A DNA stretch of 64,000 bases, taken from NCBI RefSeq assembly GCF_000463015.1, contig NC_022234.1:1116001-1180000 (forward strand), written 5' to 3'. Below the pieces are notes generated by a model. It saw nothing but the letters and a program-made list of their open reading frames with translations, did no database searches and was not told where the DNA came from. This document shows, piece by piece, positions 7,997-16,243 of the stretch (the stretch's first letter is position 1; each line of letters begins with the position of its first letter). The position numbers and the translations under genes were made by a program. The DNA comes from Variovorax paradoxus B4 (GTDB lineage: Bacteria > Pseudomonadota > Gammaproteobacteria > Burkholderiales > Burkholderiaceae_C).

Positions 7997-9394
7997 CTAG
8001 GCTGCGCCGAACAGCGCGTCGGCCGGCGCGCAGCGCAAGGCATCCTGCGCCGCATCCGTGAACCCCTCGCACCACCTGGCCAGTGCGGCGGCCTGCGCAT
8101 CGCCCATGGCGGGCACGAAGGTGCGCATGCGCTGCTGCAAGCCTTCCCAGGTGTAGGGGTCCTCGGGGTCGCCGCGGCGCAGATCGCGGTAGGCCGTGAG
8201 CTGCCTTCCATCGTGCAGCCTGATCGTCACGCGGCTCGGACGGCGCTGCGGGAACGCACGTTGGAACTGATCGTTCGGCAGCACCTGCATGCGCGCGGCC
8301 AGGGCGCGCAGCCCGGGGTTGTCGAGGTCGGGTGCCTCCGTGTCCGTGATGCCGAGCGCGCCCTTCTCCAGCAGCACTGCCAGCAGGTAGCGCAGGCAGA
8401 AGCTGGCCTCGGTCGGCCTGGCGGGCCACTGCACGCCCGCGATCTTCAGCGCATGCGGAAAGATCTCGATCTCCATCGCCTGCACGTCGGCGGCGCGGAT
8501 GTGGTGTTCCTCGATCAATGCGTGCGTCGCGTCGAGCGGCGTGAAGAGCATCGCGCAGGCCGGCCAGGCCTTGATGGTGGTGGTGTGCAGCCGCTCGGGC
8601 GCCTCCAGCCCTCCATCGACGGCGGCCAATGGCCCTTCGCCGGCCAGCGCGGCGTACATGCCGCGCCGGCCGGTGAAGAAGGCGCGCGCCCCCGGCAGGC
8701 CGGCCCGGGCGGCATAGGCTGCCGTCATGCCGTTGCGCACGGCGAACGCGGGATGCAGCGACTTGGAATCGTGCGCGTCGTCGTCCACCAGTTGCCAGAG
8801 GCCGGCCGCCTGCGTCGCGGCGATGCCCAGCGCATGGTGCAGCCGCCGCGCATCGAGCCCCATCGCCATGCCGGCCGCGGCAGCCGCGCCCACGGCGCCG
8901 GCCGTGGCGGTGGCGTGGAACAGGCCCGCATGGCGCGCGCCCAGGGCTTCGCCCAGGCGCAGTGCGACCTCGTAGCCGGCCACGATGGCGCGTGCGGCGC
9001 GCTCGTGCGTCAACTCGAGCGAGGATGCCAGCGCGAGCACCGGCGTGATGGCGACCACGCCCGGATGCAGCATCGCCGCGCGGTGCGCGTCGTCGATCTC
9101 GCGAAGATGCGCGATGCCCGCGTTGACGAAGCCGGCGGCCAGCGGTGTGGCGCCTTCGGGCTTGCCGCCGAACAGCGCCGCCCTGCCGGCGCCGGGCATC
9201 AACGCCTGTCCCAGGCCGCGCAGCCCGGCGGCAGCGGGCATGTCCTGCGCCGACCCGCCGGCGGTGAACCAGTCCAGCAGCGCCTGCGCGAGCCGTGCAC
9301 GCGTGACGGCCGTCAATGGCTGGGCTGCCTGATGGAACAGATGCGCGACCAGCGTGGATTCGGGCAAGGCGGTGGAGATGGAAGTTGCGGCCAC
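7997..9394 (-). CDS. MmgE/PrpD family protein (epimerase/dehydratase type)
   Basis: This 465-residue soluble protein of the MmgE/PrpD family is of full family length. It shows the all-helical N-terminal domain with FVNAGIAHLREIDDAHRA and HPGVVAITPVLALA, then YEVALRLGEALG and GIAATQAAGLWQLV, and the C-terminal lid domain. The family includes 2-methylcitrate dehydratase PrpD and iminodisuccinate epimerase, and act on branched or substituted di/tricarboxylates. It is transcribed away from the metallo-hydrolase gene at 9469, and the 74-bp gap holds a box very similar to one in front of the FAD oxidoreductase gene. It therefore belongs to the same regulon. No other prp genes are present, so propionate catabolism is unlikely and an epimerase or hydratase role on a dicarboxylate fits better. 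Confidence 0.85.
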   Translation of the reverse strand: MAATSISTALPESTLVAHLFHQAAQPLTAVTRARLAQALLDWFTAGGSAQDMPAAAGLRGLGQALMPGAGRAALFGGKPEGATPLAAGFVNAGIAHLREIDDAHRAAMLHPGVVAITPVLALASSLELTHERAARAIVAGYEVALRLGEALGARHAGLFHATATAGAVGAAAAAGMAMGLDARRLHHALGIAATQAAGLWQLVDDDAHDSKSLHPAFAVRNGMTAAYAARAGLPGARAFFTGRRGMYAALAGEGPLAAVDGGLEAPERLHTTTIKAWPACAMLFTPLDATHALIEEHHIRAADVQAMEIEIFPHALKIAGVQWPARPTEASFCLRYLLAVLLEKGALGITDTEAPDLDNPGLRALAARMQVLPNDQFQRAFPQRRPSRVTIRLHDGRQLTAYRDLRRGDPEDPYTWEGLQQRMRTFVPAMGDAQAAALARWCEGFTDAAQDALRCAPADALFGAA

Positions 9395-9406
9395 TGTAGT
9401 CTCTAG

Positions 9407-9423
9407 ATTTTATTGAATGAAAT
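9407..9423. promoter_or_regulatory. Putative IclR-family operator (site A)
   Basis: The 17-mer ATTTTATTGAATGAAAT lies in the divergent gap between the MmgE/PrpD and metallo-hydrolase genes. It agrees at 14 of 17 positions with ATTTCAATCAATGAAAT at 11277-11293 in front of the FAD oxidoreductase gene. An IclR regulator is encoded between the two sites. Confidence 0.55.
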
Positions 9424-9468
9424 TCGTGTCATTATATAAAATGACTCGACTTGCGAGGAATTTGCCAA

Positions 9469-10341
9469 ATGCGCCTTTTCATCCGTTCCTTCTTCGATGC
9501 GGCCACCGCCACCTTCTCCCATGTGGTCGACGATGGCGCCGGCGTCTGTGCGGTCATCGACCCGGTGCTGGGCTTCGACGCGCGTTCCGGCCGCACCGAT
9601 GCGCGTCCGGCCGAGGCCGTGGCCGCGCACATCGAGGCGAAGGGCCTGCGGGTGCAATGGCTGCTGGAGACGCATGCGCATGCGGATCACCTGTCCGGTG
9701 CGCCCTGGCTGCAGCAGCGCTTCGGCGGGACGCTGGCGATCGGTGCGGGCATCACCCACGTGCAGCGTGAATTCCGCGGCGTCTTCAATGCCGGCGACAT
9801 GGCCGTGGACGGCTCGCAGTTCAACCGGCTGTTCGCCGATGGCGAGGCCTTCGCCATCGGCCGGCTGCAGGCGCAGGCGCTGCATGTGCCCGGCCACACG
9901 CCGGCGGACATGGCCTACCGCATCGCCGACCCGGCCGGCGGCCCGGATGCGGTGTTCGTCGGCGACACGCTGTTCATGCCCGACCTGGGCACCGCCCGCT
10001 GCGATTTCCCCGGCGGCGATGCGCCCACCATGTTCCGTTCGATCCGCCGGCTGCTCGCACTGCCGCCGCAGACCGTGCTCTACCTCTGCCACGACTACCC
10101 GCCCACCGGGCGAGAGGCCGCCTGCAGCACCACCGTCGCAGCGCAGCGCGCGGGCAACATCCATGTGCGCGAGGGCGTGCCCGAGGCCGACTTTGTCGCG
10201 CGCCGTCAAGCGCGCGATGCCACCTTGGCGCTGCCGGCGCTGATGCTGCCGTCGGTGCAGGTCAACATGCGCGCGGGCCGCATGCCGCCGCCCGATGCCA
10301 ACGGCACCGCGTACCTGAAGATTCCCGTCGACCGGCTGTGA
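9469..10341 (+). CDS. MBL-fold metallo-hydrolase, ETHE1/persulfide-dioxygenase-like
   Basis: This 290-residue metallo-beta-lactamase-fold enzyme has the metal-binding ETHAHADH motif near residue 70, a second His in HVPGHTPADMAY, the bridging Asp in GDTLFMPD, and a final His in LCHDYPP. This order and the D-L-G-T-A-R-C-D-F segment match the ETHE1/glyoxalase-II-like subgroup, in which bacterial members are persulfide dioxygenases. The ATG at 9469 follows GAGGA by about 9 nt. A sulfurtransferase gene occurs in the same regulon, a frequent functional partner of persulfide dioxygenases. Glutathione thioester hydrolysis is an alternative. It ends 25 bp before the converging IclR gene. Confidence 0.82.
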   Translation: MRLFIRSFFDAATATFSHVVDDGAGVCAVIDPVLGFDARSGRTDARPAEAVAAHIEAKGLRVQWLLETHAHADHLSGAPWLQQRFGGTLAIGAGITHVQREFRGVFNAGDMAVDGSQFNRLFADGEAFAIGRLQAQALHVPGHTPADMAYRIADPAGGPDAVFVGDTLFMPDLGTARCDFPGGDAPTMFRSIRRLLALPPQTVLYLCHDYPPTGREAACSTTVAAQRAGNIHVREGVPEADFVARRQARDATLALPALMLPSVQVNMRAGRMPPPDANGTAYLKIPVDRL

Positions 10342-10366
10342 CCCGGGGCCACACGGCCCGCGGGCG

Positions 10367-11188
10367 CTACCGGCGCCAGTCCCGCGGCGGACGGCTGCTG
10401 AAGCCCTGCTGCACCAGCGCCTTTTGCGCCACCTGCACGGCCTTGCGCTGGGCCGTGGCGCTCTGCCGCTGCGCGAGGCCGATCACCACCAGCGCGCCCT
10501 GGAAGGCGCCGTCGCTGTCGAACACAGGCACCGCCACCGACGCGATCTGCGGCACCCGCTCCTCGCGCGTGATGGCGAAGCCGTCGCGCGCAATGGCCTC
10601 CGCATGCGGCGTGCTGCCGCCCGTGAAATAGCGCAGCACGTGCGACGACGAGCCGCCGGCCGAGAGCTTGAGCCGCGCGCCCACTTCCACATGGTGGCGC
10701 ACCTCGTTGCTGCTGTTCTCGCGGTAGAGACAGACGCGTTCGTCGCCGTCGCGCACGTAGAAGGCCACCGTCTCGCCGGTCTGCCGCATCACCTCCTGCA
10801 GGACCGGCTGCAGCCGCGTGCCGATGTCGAAGGTACGCCGGTAGAGCATGCCCATGTGCAGCAGCGCCGGGCCGGGTGCGTAGGCGCCGTCGTCGAAGCG
10901 GTGGACCATGCGGGCACGCACCAGCACGCCGAGCAGCCGCAGCAGTGTGGCCTTGTCCAGGCCCGTGCATTCGGCCAGCTCGCGCAACTTCAGCCGCAAC
11001 CGGTCCTCGGTGAAGCATTCGAGGATCGACAGGCCGCGCTCGAGCACGCCGGAGGGCGGCTGCGGCGCGCTGGCCTCCACCTCGGAGGCCGTCGCCTTCA
11101 CGGGCGAGGCGGCGTCCGATGGGCGCCGTGCCGTCTTGCGGGCCGGGCTCGGGTCCGATGTCTTCTTCGAAGCGGGGGTAGATCTCAT
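10367..11188 (-). CDS. IclR-family transcriptional regulator
   Basis: This 273-residue regulator has an N-terminal, Lys/Ser/Pro-rich tail of about 45 residues before the winged helix (VLERGLSILECF, LKLRELAECTGLDKATLLRLLGVL). The C-terminal IclR effector domain follows: VMRQTGETVAFYVRDGDERVCL, an AGGSSSHVLRYF segment and VPQIASVAVPVFD. IclR proteins sense small organic acids and repress or activate adjacent catabolic genes. It is transcribed divergently from the FAD oxidoreductase gene, with a perfect inverted repeat between them and a related box 1.9 kb away at 9407. A longer frame upstream lacks family residues, so I chose ATG 11188. Confidence 0.88.
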   Translation of the reverse strand: MRSTPASKKTSDPSPARKTARRPSDAASPVKATASEVEASAPQPPSGVLERGLSILECFTEDRLRLKLRELAECTGLDKATLLRLLGVLVRARMVHRFDDGAYAPGPALLHMGMLYRRTFDIGTRLQPVLQEVMRQTGETVAFYVRDGDERVCLYRENSSNEVRHHVEVGARLKLSAGGSSSHVLRYFTGGSTPHAEAIARDGFAITREERVPQIASVAVPVFDSDGAFQGALVVIGLAQRQSATAQRKAVQVAQKALVQQGFSSRPPRDWRR

Positions 11189-11275
11189 GGGTGCAGATTG
11201 TGTGCGATCGCCGCATCGGTGCCGACACCGTTGACAGCGCCGGGCACGCTCACTAGAATTTTGTTTATTGAACTG

Positions 11276-11294
11276 TATTTCAATCAATGAAATA
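11276..11294. promoter_or_regulatory. Putative IclR-family operator (site B)
   Basis: TATTTCA-atcaa-TGAAATA is a perfect inverted repeat with 7-bp arms, between the divergent IclR gene and the FAD oxidoreductase gene. A second overlapping repeat, ATTGAA-n6-TTCAAT, starts at 11267. The region is much richer in A and T than its surroundings, as expected for a shared promoter-operator. Confidence 0.6.
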
Positions 11295-11444
11295 CTGCAA
11301 ATCATAAAGAGCCATCCCGGCACGATGGCGCAGGGCCCCCGCCCTGCCCTCGTGCCGGGTTGCCGAGAAGTGTTTTTAGAGACGGAGACATCGGGGGTTT
11401 TCCTCGCGCCGGACGATCGGCGCGCAGGGGCACCCGCCTTCTGC

Positions 11445-12923
11445 ATGACCGCGACCATCGACATTCCCGCCGCCCCAGCCACCGACGCGCTGGCCGAGAC
11501 GCTGTCCGGCATCGTGGGCGCTGCCCACGTGCTGACGGCCGCCGCCGACATGGCCCGCTACGAGGCCGAGTGGCGCCGCATCTACCCCGGCGCCGCGCGT
11601 GCCGTGGTGCGCCCGGCCAGCACCGGCGAGGTGTCGCGCGTGGTCGCGGCCTGTGCGGCCGCGGGTGTGCCCATCGTGCCGCAGGGCGGCAACACCGGCC
11701 TCGTCGGCGCCTCCACGCCCGACGACTCGGGGACCGAGATCGTGCTGAGCCTCGATCGCATGCGCGCCGTGCGCCGCGCGGATCCGCTGGACAACACGCT
11801 CACGCTCGAGGCCGGCTGCACCGTGCGCGAGGCGCAGGCCGCGGCCGAGGCGGCGGGCCGCCTGTTCCCGCTCTCGCTGGCCTCCGAGGGCAGCGCCACG
11901 GTGGGTGGCGTGGTCTCCACCAACGCGGGCGGCGAGCAGGTCCTGCGCTACGGTAACACCCGCGAACTGGTGCTGGGCCTGGAAGTGGTGCTGGCCGATG
12001 GCCGCGTGCTCGACCTGCTGGGCGCGCTGCGCAAGGACAACACCGGCTACGACCTGAAGCAGCTCTTCATCGGCGGCGAAGGCACGCTGGGCATCGTGAC
12101 CGCCGCCACCTTCAAGCTCTTTTCAAGGCCGCGCCAGGTGGTCACGGCCTGGGCCGCGGTGCGCGACCCGCGGGCCGCGGTGGCGCTGCTGTCGCGCCTG
12201 ACCGATGCGGTGGGCGAGCGCGTGACCGCCTTCGAGCTGATCGGCGAGGGGCCGCTGGGCCTGGTGTTGCAGCATGGCACGCCCGGCATGCGCGCACCGC
12301 TCGGCGGCGTGGCGCCCTGGTCGGTGCTGCTCGACGTGTCGGAGGTCTCCGCGAGCCTGGACCTGCAGCCCGCGGTGGAGGAGGTGCTGGGCGCGGCGAT
12401 GGAGGATGGCCTGGTGCTGGATGCCGCGCTCGCCGCCTCCGACAGCCAGGCCCATGCCTTCTGGGCACTGCGCGAGCACATCCCCGAGGCCCAGCGGCTG
12501 GAAGGCCCGTCGATCAAGCACGACATCGCCGTCGCCATCTCGCGCATTCCCGATTTCATCGACCAGGCCGGCGCGGCGCTGCAGCAGCTGATGCCCGGCA
12601 TCCGCATCGTCTGCTTCGGCCACGTGGGCGACGGCAACCTGCACTACAACCAGGGCAAGCCCGCCGGCATGGCCGATGCCGATTTCCGTTCGCACGAAGG
12701 GGCGGTGCACGGCGTCGTGCATGCCACCGCCGCGCGCCTGGGCGGCTCCATCTCCGCGGAGCACGGCATCGGGCGGCAGAAGCAGGCGGCCTTCATGCAC
12801 TACAAGAGCCCGGTCGCGCTGGCCGCCATGGCGCAGATCAAGCGCGCGCTGGACCCGGCCAACACCTTCAATCCGGGCCGCATGCTGCCGCGCGCGTTCC
12901 TGGACTCCCTCACCTCCCGCTAA
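11445..12923 (+). CDS. FAD-linked oxidoreductase, GlcD / D-2-hydroxyacid dehydrogenase family
   Basis: This 492-residue flavoenzyme has a PCMH-type FAD domain: PQGGNTGLVGASTPD and GGVVSTNAGGEQVLRYGNTRELVLGLEVV, which hold the FAD phosphates and ring. The FAD-oxidase C-terminal domain carries CFGHVGDGNLHYNQ and GSISAEHGIG, the metal/substrate His cluster of D-lactate, glycolate and D-2-hydroxyglutarate dehydrogenases. The ATG at 11445 gives the usual N-terminus for the family. It is the first gene of a six-gene plus-strand run (to 19545) and lies behind the IclR operator. Its substrate is probably a D-2-hydroxy acid formed in this pathway. The electron acceptor is not encoded nearby. Confidence 0.88.
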   Translation: MTATIDIPAAPATDALAETLSGIVGAAHVLTAAADMARYEAEWRRIYPGAARAVVRPASTGEVSRVVAACAAAGVPIVPQGGNTGLVGASTPDDSGTEIVLSLDRMRAVRRADPLDNTLTLEAGCTVREAQAAAEAAGRLFPLSLASEGSATVGGVVSTNAGGEQVLRYGNTRELVLGLEVVLADGRVLDLLGALRKDNTGYDLKQLFIGGEGTLGIVTAATFKLFSRPRQVVTAWAAVRDPRAAVALLSRLTDAVGERVTAFELIGEGPLGLVLQHGTPGMRAPLGGVAPWSVLLDVSEVSASLDLQPAVEEVLGAAMEDGLVLDAALAASDSQAHAFWALREHIPEAQRLEGPSIKHDIAVAISRIPDFIDQAGAALQQLMPGIRIVCFGHVGDGNLHYNQGKPAGMADADFRSHEGAVHGVVHATAARLGGSISAEHGIGRQKQAAFMHYKSPVALAAMAQIKRALDPANTFNPGRMLPRAFLDSLTSR

Positions 12924-12939
12924 CTCCACCAGGACCTCC

Positions 12940-14298
12940 ATGCCCGTTTCCGTCTTCGACATGCAATCGCTCCAGCACCTCTGGGGCACCGATGAACTGC
13001 GCACCATCTTCGGCGAGGAGAACCGCATCCAGAAGTGGCTCGACTTCGAAGCCGCGCTGGCCTCCGCGCAGGCCGAGCTGGGCCTCATCCCGGCCGCCGC
13101 CGCGAAGGAGATCGCGAGCAAGGCCAAGGTCGAGAACATCGACATCGCCGCGATGTCGGCCGAGATCCGCCGCATCAAGCATTCGCTGGTGCCGGCGCTG
13201 AAGCAGCTGCAGGCCGCCTGTTCCAAGGAGAACGGCGAATGGGTGCATTACGGCGCGACCACGCAGGACGTGGTCGATACCGGCGTGGCGCTGCAGCTCA
13301 AGGAATTCCACGCAGTAGCGATGCGCGACCTGCAGGCCGTGGGCCGAGAGCTCGGCCGCCTGGCCGTGGCCCACCGCGACACGCCCATGGCGGGCCGCAC
13401 GCATGGCGTGCAGGCGCTGCCGATCACCTTCGGCCACAAGTGCGCCGTGTGGCTCGACGAGCTCGGCCGCCACCAAGAACGCCTGGTGCAGGCCGCACCG
13501 CGCGTGCTGGTCGGCATGCTGGCCGGCGCCGTGGGCAGCCAGGCTTCGCTGGGTCCGAAGGCGGTCGAGCTCGAGGCCCTGATGCTGAAGAAGCTCGGTC
13601 TGGGCGTGCCCACGATCAGCTGGGCACCGGCGCGCGACCGCTTCACCGAATACACGGGCCTGCTCGCCATGCTGGGCAGCACGCTGTCGAAGATCGGCAA
13701 CGAGCTCTTCAACATGCAGCGCAACGAGTTCGGCGAGGTCGAGGAAGGTTTCTCCGAAGGCAAGCTGGGCTCGTCCACCATGCCGCACAAGCGCAACCCG
13801 ACCTCGGCCGAGAACCTGGCCGGCCTCTCGCGCCCGCTGCGCTACAACGCCGCGATGATGGTCGAAGGCATGGTGCAGGAGGGCGAGCGCGACGGCATCG
13901 CCTGGAAGATGGAATGGAAGGCCCTGCCCGAGTGCTGCATGATCGCCGGCGCCATGCTGTTCCAGGCCAGGAACCTGCTGGCAGGCCTGAAGGTGAATGC
14001 CGACGTGATGGCCGCCAACCTCGACCGGATGCGCGGCTACCTGCTGTCGGAACGCGTGATGCTGGAACTGTCGGAGCGCGTCGGCAAGCAGACCGCGCAC
14101 GAGTGGATCTACGAGGCCTCGATGCACGGCATCACGCAGAAGCTGACGTTCGCCGATGCGATGCGCCAGCACGCGGGCCTCGGCAAGCTGCTCGCCGACG
14201 ACGAGATCCGCGACATGACGGATCCCGCGGCCTATCTGGGCCAATGCGGCGCTTCGGTGGACCGTGTCGTGGCCGCGCAGGCGGCCTGGCTCGGCTGA
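12940..14298 (+). CDS. Fumarase/aspartase-superfamily lyase, PurB-like
   Basis: This 452-residue member of the fumarase/aspartase superfamily carries the three conserved regions: HYGATTQDVVDTGVALQL, GRTHGVQALPITFGHK and the signature GSSTMPHKRNP, whose mobile loop holds the catalytic Ser. The regions most resemble adenylosuccinate lyase. Its position in a catabolic operon, 16 bp after the FAD oxidoreductase and before a Bug receptor, argues against purine synthesis. Enzymes of this fold release fumarate from N- or S-substituted succinates, or act as carboxymuconate cycloisomerases. The start ATG follows AGGA by 8 nt. I infer cleavage of an imported substituted succinate, but the substrate is unknown. 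Confidence 0.85.
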   Translation: MPVSVFDMQSLQHLWGTDELRTIFGEENRIQKWLDFEAALASAQAELGLIPAAAAKEIASKAKVENIDIAAMSAEIRRIKHSLVPALKQLQAACSKENGEWVHYGATTQDVVDTGVALQLKEFHAVAMRDLQAVGRELGRLAVAHRDTPMAGRTHGVQALPITFGHKCAVWLDELGRHQERLVQAAPRVLVGMLAGAVGSQASLGPKAVELEALMLKKLGLGVPTISWAPARDRFTEYTGLLAMLGSTLSKIGNELFNMQRNEFGEVEEGFSEGKLGSSTMPHKRNPTSAENLAGLSRPLRYNAAMMVEGMVQEGERDGIAWKMEWKALPECCMIAGAMLFQARNLLAGLKVNADVMAANLDRMRGYLLSERVMLELSERVGKQTAHEWIYEASMHGITQKLTFADAMRQHAGLGKLLADDEIRDMTDPAAYLGQCGASVDRVVAAQAAWLG

Positions 14299-14361
14299 TT
14301 GCGCCCCTGCGGGGGTGCGCACGGCACCTCCCGCTCCACGAATAAATCAAGGAGACATGAC

Positions 14362-15354
14362 ATGCACACCATCGCCCCGAGCCGCCGCCATTTGTGCGCC
14401 TTCGCGTTGGCAGCCGCCGGCATGCTGGCGCTGGCCGCACCCGCCGCCCAGGCGGCCTACCCCGAGCAGCCCGTCAAGCTCGTGGTGGGTTTTCCGCCCG
14501 GCGGCGGCGGCGACCTGTACGGCCGGTTGATCGCCAACGCCATGGGCAGGACGCTCGGGCAGACCGTGGTCGTCGACAACCGCGCCGGCGCCGGCGGCAA
14601 CATTGCCGCCGACATCGTGGCCAAGGCCAGGCCCGACGGCTACACGATCCTGCTGGCCATGAGCGGCAACCTGGCGGTCTCGCCCGCCATGAAGCCGCAG
14701 AGCCTTCCCTACAAGGTGCCCGACGACTTCACGGCGATCGGGCTGATCCTGGAGGCGCCGCACGGCCTGTTCGTCAGCCAGGGTTCACGCTTCAAGACGG
14801 CGCGCGAGCTGCTCGATGCCGCCAGGACGCAGAAGCTGAGCTTCGCCTCCACCGGCACCGGCGGCGCCGCGCACATCGGCATGGAAATGGTCAAGCAGAA
14901 GGCCGGGGTGGAGATGCTGCACGTGCCCTACAAGGGATCGGGCCCGGCCATCACCGACATGCTGGGGGGCCAGGTCGACAGCTTCTTCGCCACCGCATCC
15001 CCGCTGGTCGGCCAGGTGCGCCAGGGCCAGCTGCGGCTGCTGGCGATCACCGGGGAAAAGCGCAACCCGGCGATCCCCGAGGTGCCGACCTTCAAGGAGC
15101 TCGGGGTGAACGTGCCGGTGACGCAGTGGTACGGGCTGGTGGCGCCCGCCGGAACGCCGCAGGCGGTGGTGAAGCTGCTGTCCGACCACCTCAGCCGCGC
15201 ACTGGCGACGCCGGAGGTGCGCGACGCCATCCGCAAGGACGCCGCCACCGAGCACGACCTGCCGATGAACGGCTTTCGCAGCTTCGTCGTGGACGACATC
15301 GCCCGCTACAAGGCGGCGATCACGCCTTCGCTGATGAAGGAAATCTCCCAATGA
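14362..15354 (+). CDS. Bug-family tripartite tricarboxylate receptor (first of pair)
   Basis: This 330-residue periplasmic solute receptor has a signal peptide ending AAQAAYPEQPVKLVVGF. Family marks follow in order: GFPPGGGGDLYGR, VVDNRAGAGGNIAADIVAKA, HVPYKGSGPAITDMLGGQVD, and VPTFKELG near the C-terminus. Bug proteins bind carboxylates (citrate, dicarboxylates, aromatic acids) and are often orphan receptors, far outnumbering TctAB permeases; none is encoded here. A strong AAGGAG lies ahead of ATG 14362. Its stop overlaps the sulfurtransferase start by 4 bp (ATGA). It is closely similar to the receptor at 16244. Confidence 0.9.
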   Translation: MHTIAPSRRHLCAFALAAAGMLALAAPAAQAAYPEQPVKLVVGFPPGGGGDLYGRLIANAMGRTLGQTVVVDNRAGAGGNIAADIVAKARPDGYTILLAMSGNLAVSPAMKPQSLPYKVPDDFTAIGLILEAPHGLFVSQGSRFKTARELLDAARTQKLSFASTGTGGAAHIGMEMVKQKAGVEMLHVPYKGSGPAITDMLGGQVDSFFATASPLVGQVRQGQLRLLAITGEKRNPAIPEVPTFKELGVNVPVTQWYGLVAPAGTPQAVVKLLSDHLSRALATPEVRDAIRKDAATEHDLPMNGFRSFVVDDIARYKAAITPSLMKEISQ

Positions 15355-16220
15355 ACCCCATGACCTGCGACACCCTCATCTCCACCGAGCAACTGGCCGA
15401 CGCGCAACGGAGTGCGCATCCGCCCCTGGTGCTGGACTGCAGCTTCGAGTTGACGAATCTCGACGCCGGCCAGCAGGCCTACGACGCGGGGCACATTCCG
15501 GGCGCGTTCTACCTTCACCTGGAACATGCCCTCTCGGCCGAGAAGACCGGCCGCAACGGCCGCCACCCGCTGCCCGGCCGCGAAGCCTTCGCCCGCACCA
15601 TGGCCGCGATCGGCGTGGGCAACGACAGCCAGGTCGTGGCGTACGACAACGCCGGCGGCATGTATGCGGCACGCCTGTGGTGGATGCTGCGCTGGGCCGG
15701 GCACCGCGCGGTGGCCGTGCTCGACGGCGGCATCGCGGCCTGGAAAGCCGCGGGCCATGCGGTGTCGACCGAAGCGCCACCCGCGCGGCCACCCGGCCGC
15801 TTCACGCTGCGCGAACCGCTGGTCACAACCCTTTCCTACGACCAGGTGAGGGCCAACATCGAGAGTGGGCACAAGCTCGTGCTCGACGCCCGCGCCCCCG
15901 ACCGCTTCCGCGGCGAGAACGAAACGATGGACCCGGTCGGCGGCCACATCCCCGGCGCGAGGAACCGCCTGTTCAAGGACAACCTGGACGCCGACGGCCG
16001 CTTCAAGCCCGCCCACCAGCTGCGCGCCGAGTTCGACGCCATCACCGGCGGCCGACCCGCCGCGGAACTGGTGAACCAGTGCGGCTCGGGCGTCACCGCC
16101 TGCCACAACCTGCTGGCCATGGAGGTCGCGGGCCTGAAGGGCGCGGCGCTGTACCCCGGATCGTGGAGCGAGTGGAGCGCGCAGCCCGGCGCGCCAATCG
16201 CCACCGGCCCGGCGGCCTGA
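15351..16220 (+). CDS. Sulfurtransferase (tandem rhodanese, mercaptopyruvate type)
   Basis: This 289-residue protein has two rhodanese domains. The inactive N-terminal domain has YDAGHIPGAFYLHLE, and the C-terminal domain carries the active loop NQCGSGVTACHN near residue 243, where the CGSGVT form is that of 3-mercaptopyruvate sulfurtransferases rather than CRKGVT of thiosulfate enzymes. Family marks LDGGIAAWKAAGHAV and GGHIPGARN are present. It transfers sulfane sulfur to cyanide, thiols or proteins. It overlaps the upstream Bug receptor gene by ATGA and is placed between two Bug receptors, so sulfur handling appears tied to uptake of a particular substrate, possibly together with the ETHE1-like enzyme. 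Confidence 0.9.
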   Translation: MNPMTCDTLISTEQLADAQRSAHPPLVLDCSFELTNLDAGQQAYDAGHIPGAFYLHLEHALSAEKTGRNGRHPLPGREAFARTMAAIGVGNDSQVVAYDNAGGMYAARLWWMLRWAGHRAVAVLDGGIAAWKAAGHAVSTEAPPARPPGRFTLREPLVTTLSYDQVRANIESGHKLVLDARAPDRFRGENETMDPVGGHIPGARNRLFKDNLDADGRFKPAHQLRAEFDAITGGRPAAELVNQCGSGVTACHNLLAMEVAGLKGAALYPGSWSEWSAQPGAPIATGPAA

Positions 16221-16243
16221 CAAGAAGCTTCGGAGACAAGCCC

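Noticed and set aside
12940..14298. Housekeeping adenylosuccinate lyase purB
   Set aside because: Motifs are PurB-like, but the operon context with transport and catabolic genes under IclR control argues for a catabolic lyase.
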